From the NCBI RefSeq assembly GCF_900099965.1, contig NZ_FNDJ01000049.1, positions 1 through 49,572 of the forward strand: DNA of 49,572 bases. Direction: 5' to 3'. The first letter of the stretch is position 1. Each line of letters starts with the position of its first letter. Below, one piece after another: positions 47,950 to 49,572 of the stretch. The position numbers were made by a program, and so were the translations under genes. The stretch comes from Nonomuraea jiangxiensis. GTDB lineage: Bacteria > Actinomycetota > Actinomycetes > Streptosporangiales > Streptosporangiaceae. The notes under the pieces are model-generated. The model saw nothing but the letters and a program-made list of their open reading frames with translations. It was not told where the DNA came from and made no database searches.

Positions 47950-48200
47950 CGGCCACGGCGTGATGATCTACTGGCACGTCGACCGGAAATCGGTGTGCGT
48001 CTACTCCCAGCTTCGATCTTGTAACGCCTCCGAGGTCGCCGCGATGATGGGGGGCGTGCTGTGGCACTGCACGGACGCGACCATCGACCGGCAGTACACC
48101 GACACCCACGGCCAGTCCCTGGTCGGGTTCGCGTTCGCGCACCTGCTGAACTTCCGGCTGCTTCCCCGGATGAAGAACATCTCCCGCCAGAAGCTCGCGA
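47950..48200 (+). mobile_element. Tn3-family transposase central fragment
   Basis: Plus-strand codons: GVMIYWHVDRKSVCVYSQLR, SCNASEVAAMMGGVLWHCTD, DRQYTDTHGQSLVGFAFAHL and LNFRLLPRMKNISRQKLA. This is the catalytic middle of TnpA, with the Asp of YTDTHG. It belongs to a different Tn3 group from the fragment at 44397 and is cut at about 48200 where dehydrogenase sequence starts. Confidence 0.78.
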
Positions 48201-48229
48201 AGGCCGACGTCGGCGACACCGTCCCGTCC

Positions 48230-48681
48230 TGCCCGGCAAGCTCGACACCGCCCGCGACACCCGCCTGCCCTACGACCAGATCGTCGACTCCACCCGCCTG
48301 GCCGACGTCCTCGGCGAGGAGAAGTTCGACGTGGTCATCGACCCGGTCGGCGGCCAGATCCGCACCCAGAGCCTCGCCCTCATGCCGCCGGGCGGACGGC
48401 TGATCGCCGCCGGAAACGCCAGCGGAGACTGGGACCACACCATCAACGACACCCAGCTGTGGCTCGGCAGCGTCACCATCGCCGGGTTCAACGCCGGCGC
48501 CTTCCTGCCCACCCACCCCGACCTCATGCAGCCAGCCCTCCACGCCGCCCGCACCGCCATCGCCGCCGGCCTCGGCGACACCGCGGTCGAGACTTTGCCC
48601 CTCAGCCACGCCGCCCACGCCCACCAGCGGATGGAAGACCGCGACGTCGCCGGCCGCCTCGCCCTCGCCGCGCAGGCATGA
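48230..48681 (+). pseudogene. MDR-family dehydrogenase, C-terminal fragment
   Basis: Plus-strand codons: RLPYDQIVDSTRLADVLGEE, KFDVVIDPVGGQIRTQSLAL, MPPGGRLIAAGNASGDWDHT and LSHAAHAHQRMEDRDVAGRL to TGA. This is the second half of a quinone-oxidoreductase-like protein, after the NADP Rossmann motif. The N-terminal half and the cofactor glycine motif are missing; the 5' side is Tn3 sequence. Confidence 0.75.
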
Positions 48682-49156
48682 CCAGCCCCCGGCCGGGACA
48701 CCACGCCCTGGCCGGTCCCGGCGGCGCGGAGACCGATCCTGCATCCGATACTGGGTGTCGTTATCAGGTGGTTTCCCGACAGGCGCCGAACAGACTCCGT
48801 CACCCCACCGGAAAACCGGACACCCAGTGACGAATCACGACGTCCGGCGGCCGATTCGGCGCTCAAGTTGGCGACAGGATTTCCCGACAGGAAGATCGGG
48901 CACCGACCCATCTTGAGGAGAGCCCGGTGCAGATCGTCTACTCCGCGTCTCCACCGCGACCCAGTCACTACTCCGCCAGCGGCACAGCCTCACCGAGGCC
49001 GGCCTCCTCGTCCGCACCGAAGGCGTCGGCGAGGGCTTCCGGCCCGCCGACGGCGTCCGACTGAAGACCCGGCGACCACCTCGAAGGTTCCGGCGCTGGA
49101 GCGGCCCGCGTTCGCGAAGGTGGCCGCCGCCGCGCACCCCGGCCCGCAGGAACGGC
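48682..49156. other. Stretch without an intact gene
   Basis: A plus-strand piece SLTEAGLLVRTEGVGEGFRP (about 48985-49045) reads like part of a decayed helix-turn-helix or recombinase gene. Two copies of ATTTCCCGACAGG/GTTTCCCGACAGG (48770, 48879) form an imperfect direct repeat about 109 bases apart. Nothing else was recognised. Confidence 0.35.
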
Positions 49157-49387
49157 ATGGCCATCGGCGGCGCCACCGTCACCCATGAGGCCATGCTGTC
49201 CATGGCCCTGCATCTGCGCGACCAAGACCTCAGCCTGCGCGAGATCGCCGCTCGCCTGGTCATCACCCAGGGCGCCAAAAGGGGCCGGCACCCCTCCCCG
49301 GCCACCGTCATGCGCATGCTCGGTGACCACGACACCAGCATCACCGAGCTGGGCGCCCGAGCCGACGATGCGAAGCAACGGCCGTAG
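49157..49387 (+). pseudogene. Serine-recombinase C-terminal fragment
   Basis: From ATG 49157, 76 codons give ATVTHEAMLSMALHLRDQDL, SLREIAARLVITQGAKRGRH and PSPATVMRMLGDHDTS. The (G)LSLREIAARLVIxxGxKxGxHPSPATVxRMLREHD end is the C-terminal DNA-binding helix of recombinase-family proteins. No catalytic domain is upstream, so it is a fragment, though it could still be translated. Confidence 0.65.
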
Positions 49388-49523
49388 ACCCTGGCCGGTA
49401 CCCGAGCCGCGAACTGTCCTTGGCGTCATGATCCAACACCGTGATCAAACCGGGACCTCAGTCGGAGGCTCCTGCGTTATCGCAGGTCAGACGCTACTTT
49501 GTTGAAAATTTCTTCATTGCTAT

Positions 49524-49545
49524 GGGGACCCCTGGAGGGGTCCCC
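49524..49545 (+). terminator. Hairpin terminator near the window end
   Basis: GGGGACCCCT and AGGGGTCCCC form a perfect 10-bp stem with a two-base centre, within an AT-richer context (49491-49523). It likely ends a transcript from the left or from beyond the window. Confidence 0.6.
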
Positions 49546-49572
49546 GCATCACGGCCGAACACGACCCCGCCC

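Noticed and set aside
44397..48200. The Tn3 fragments at 44397 (minus) and 47950 (plus) as two parts of one transposase separated by an inversion.
   Set aside because: The strand and break layout would fit, but the two fragments have motifs of different Tn3 subgroups (HIDSLFG…IETHWSDL type versus IYWHVDRKS…YTDTHGQS type), so they are probably not one gene.

Overview
The window is GC-rich throughout, with G/C in most third codon positions, GTG and TTG starts, many ECF-type sigma factors, MmyB-like and WYL regulators, and relics of actinomycete integrative elements. This fits a large-genome actinomycete. The gene families look most like Streptosporangiaceae (Nonomuraea-type), but that is family-level recognition and not a database result. 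No rRNA, tRNA or CRISPR array was seen.

Layout. 1-3400: an ArsR/SRPBCC pair with a doubled operator, a secreted protein, a GntR stub cut by an IS5-family remnant, and an orphan Imm1 immunity gene. 3480-4500: an AT-richer patch with a lipoprotein gene and a ParB-like stub. 4635-8145: a tightly overlapping chromate operon (split ChrB, MFS permease, ChrA) reading leftward from an operator-rich promoter. 8396-10378: a 660-residue membrane protein built on 49-residue repeats. 10400-12250: debris (decayed PadR gene, DUF6223 membrane protein, IS5 relic). 12523-13715: an unrecognised two-gene unit. 13790-14300: arginase and TPR stubs. 14568-17127: a DHA2-type drug exporter divergent from a WYL regulator.

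17272-20600: a small secreted protein, a patch of mobile-element relics, a Tat-exported GH109-like oxidoreductase-fold enzyme and a dihydrofolate-reductase-like fragment. 20619-22330: an ECF sigma factor with its membrane partner. 22550-27350: VOC/PadR and quinone-oxidoreductase/TetR units with clear palindromic operators, set between recombinase and integrative-element relics. 27816-29668: a SnoaL-like protein divergent from an XRE-TPR regulator. 30248-33640: an SRPBCC protein, then a pseudokinase, a histidine kinase and a NarL-type response regulator in one overlapping operon. 33710-38500: fragments plus a DUF6461-like gene, a secreted ricin-B lectin and coiled-coil genes. 38495-42226: a VOC/XRE pair and a SigE-type sigma/membrane-partner operon. 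43289-44317: a SnoaL-like/TetR pair sharing a 22-bp palindrome. 44397-49545: GntR-deoC set among Tn3, integrase, serine-recombinase, group II intron and dehydrogenase remnants.

Two themes stand out. Intact genes mostly form small self-contained units (regulator plus target, or sigma factor plus membrane partner) with a visible palindrome at the promoter. Between them lies an unusually dense set of broken genes: about 25 fragments, many from recombinases and transposases. The region therefore looks like an accessory chromosomal segment that has repeatedly gained and lost mobile elements. Candidates for undescribed biology are the two-gene unit at 12523-13715, the pseudokinase/kinase pair at 30874-33038, and the 49-residue-repeat membrane protein with its upstream 26-bp palindrome.
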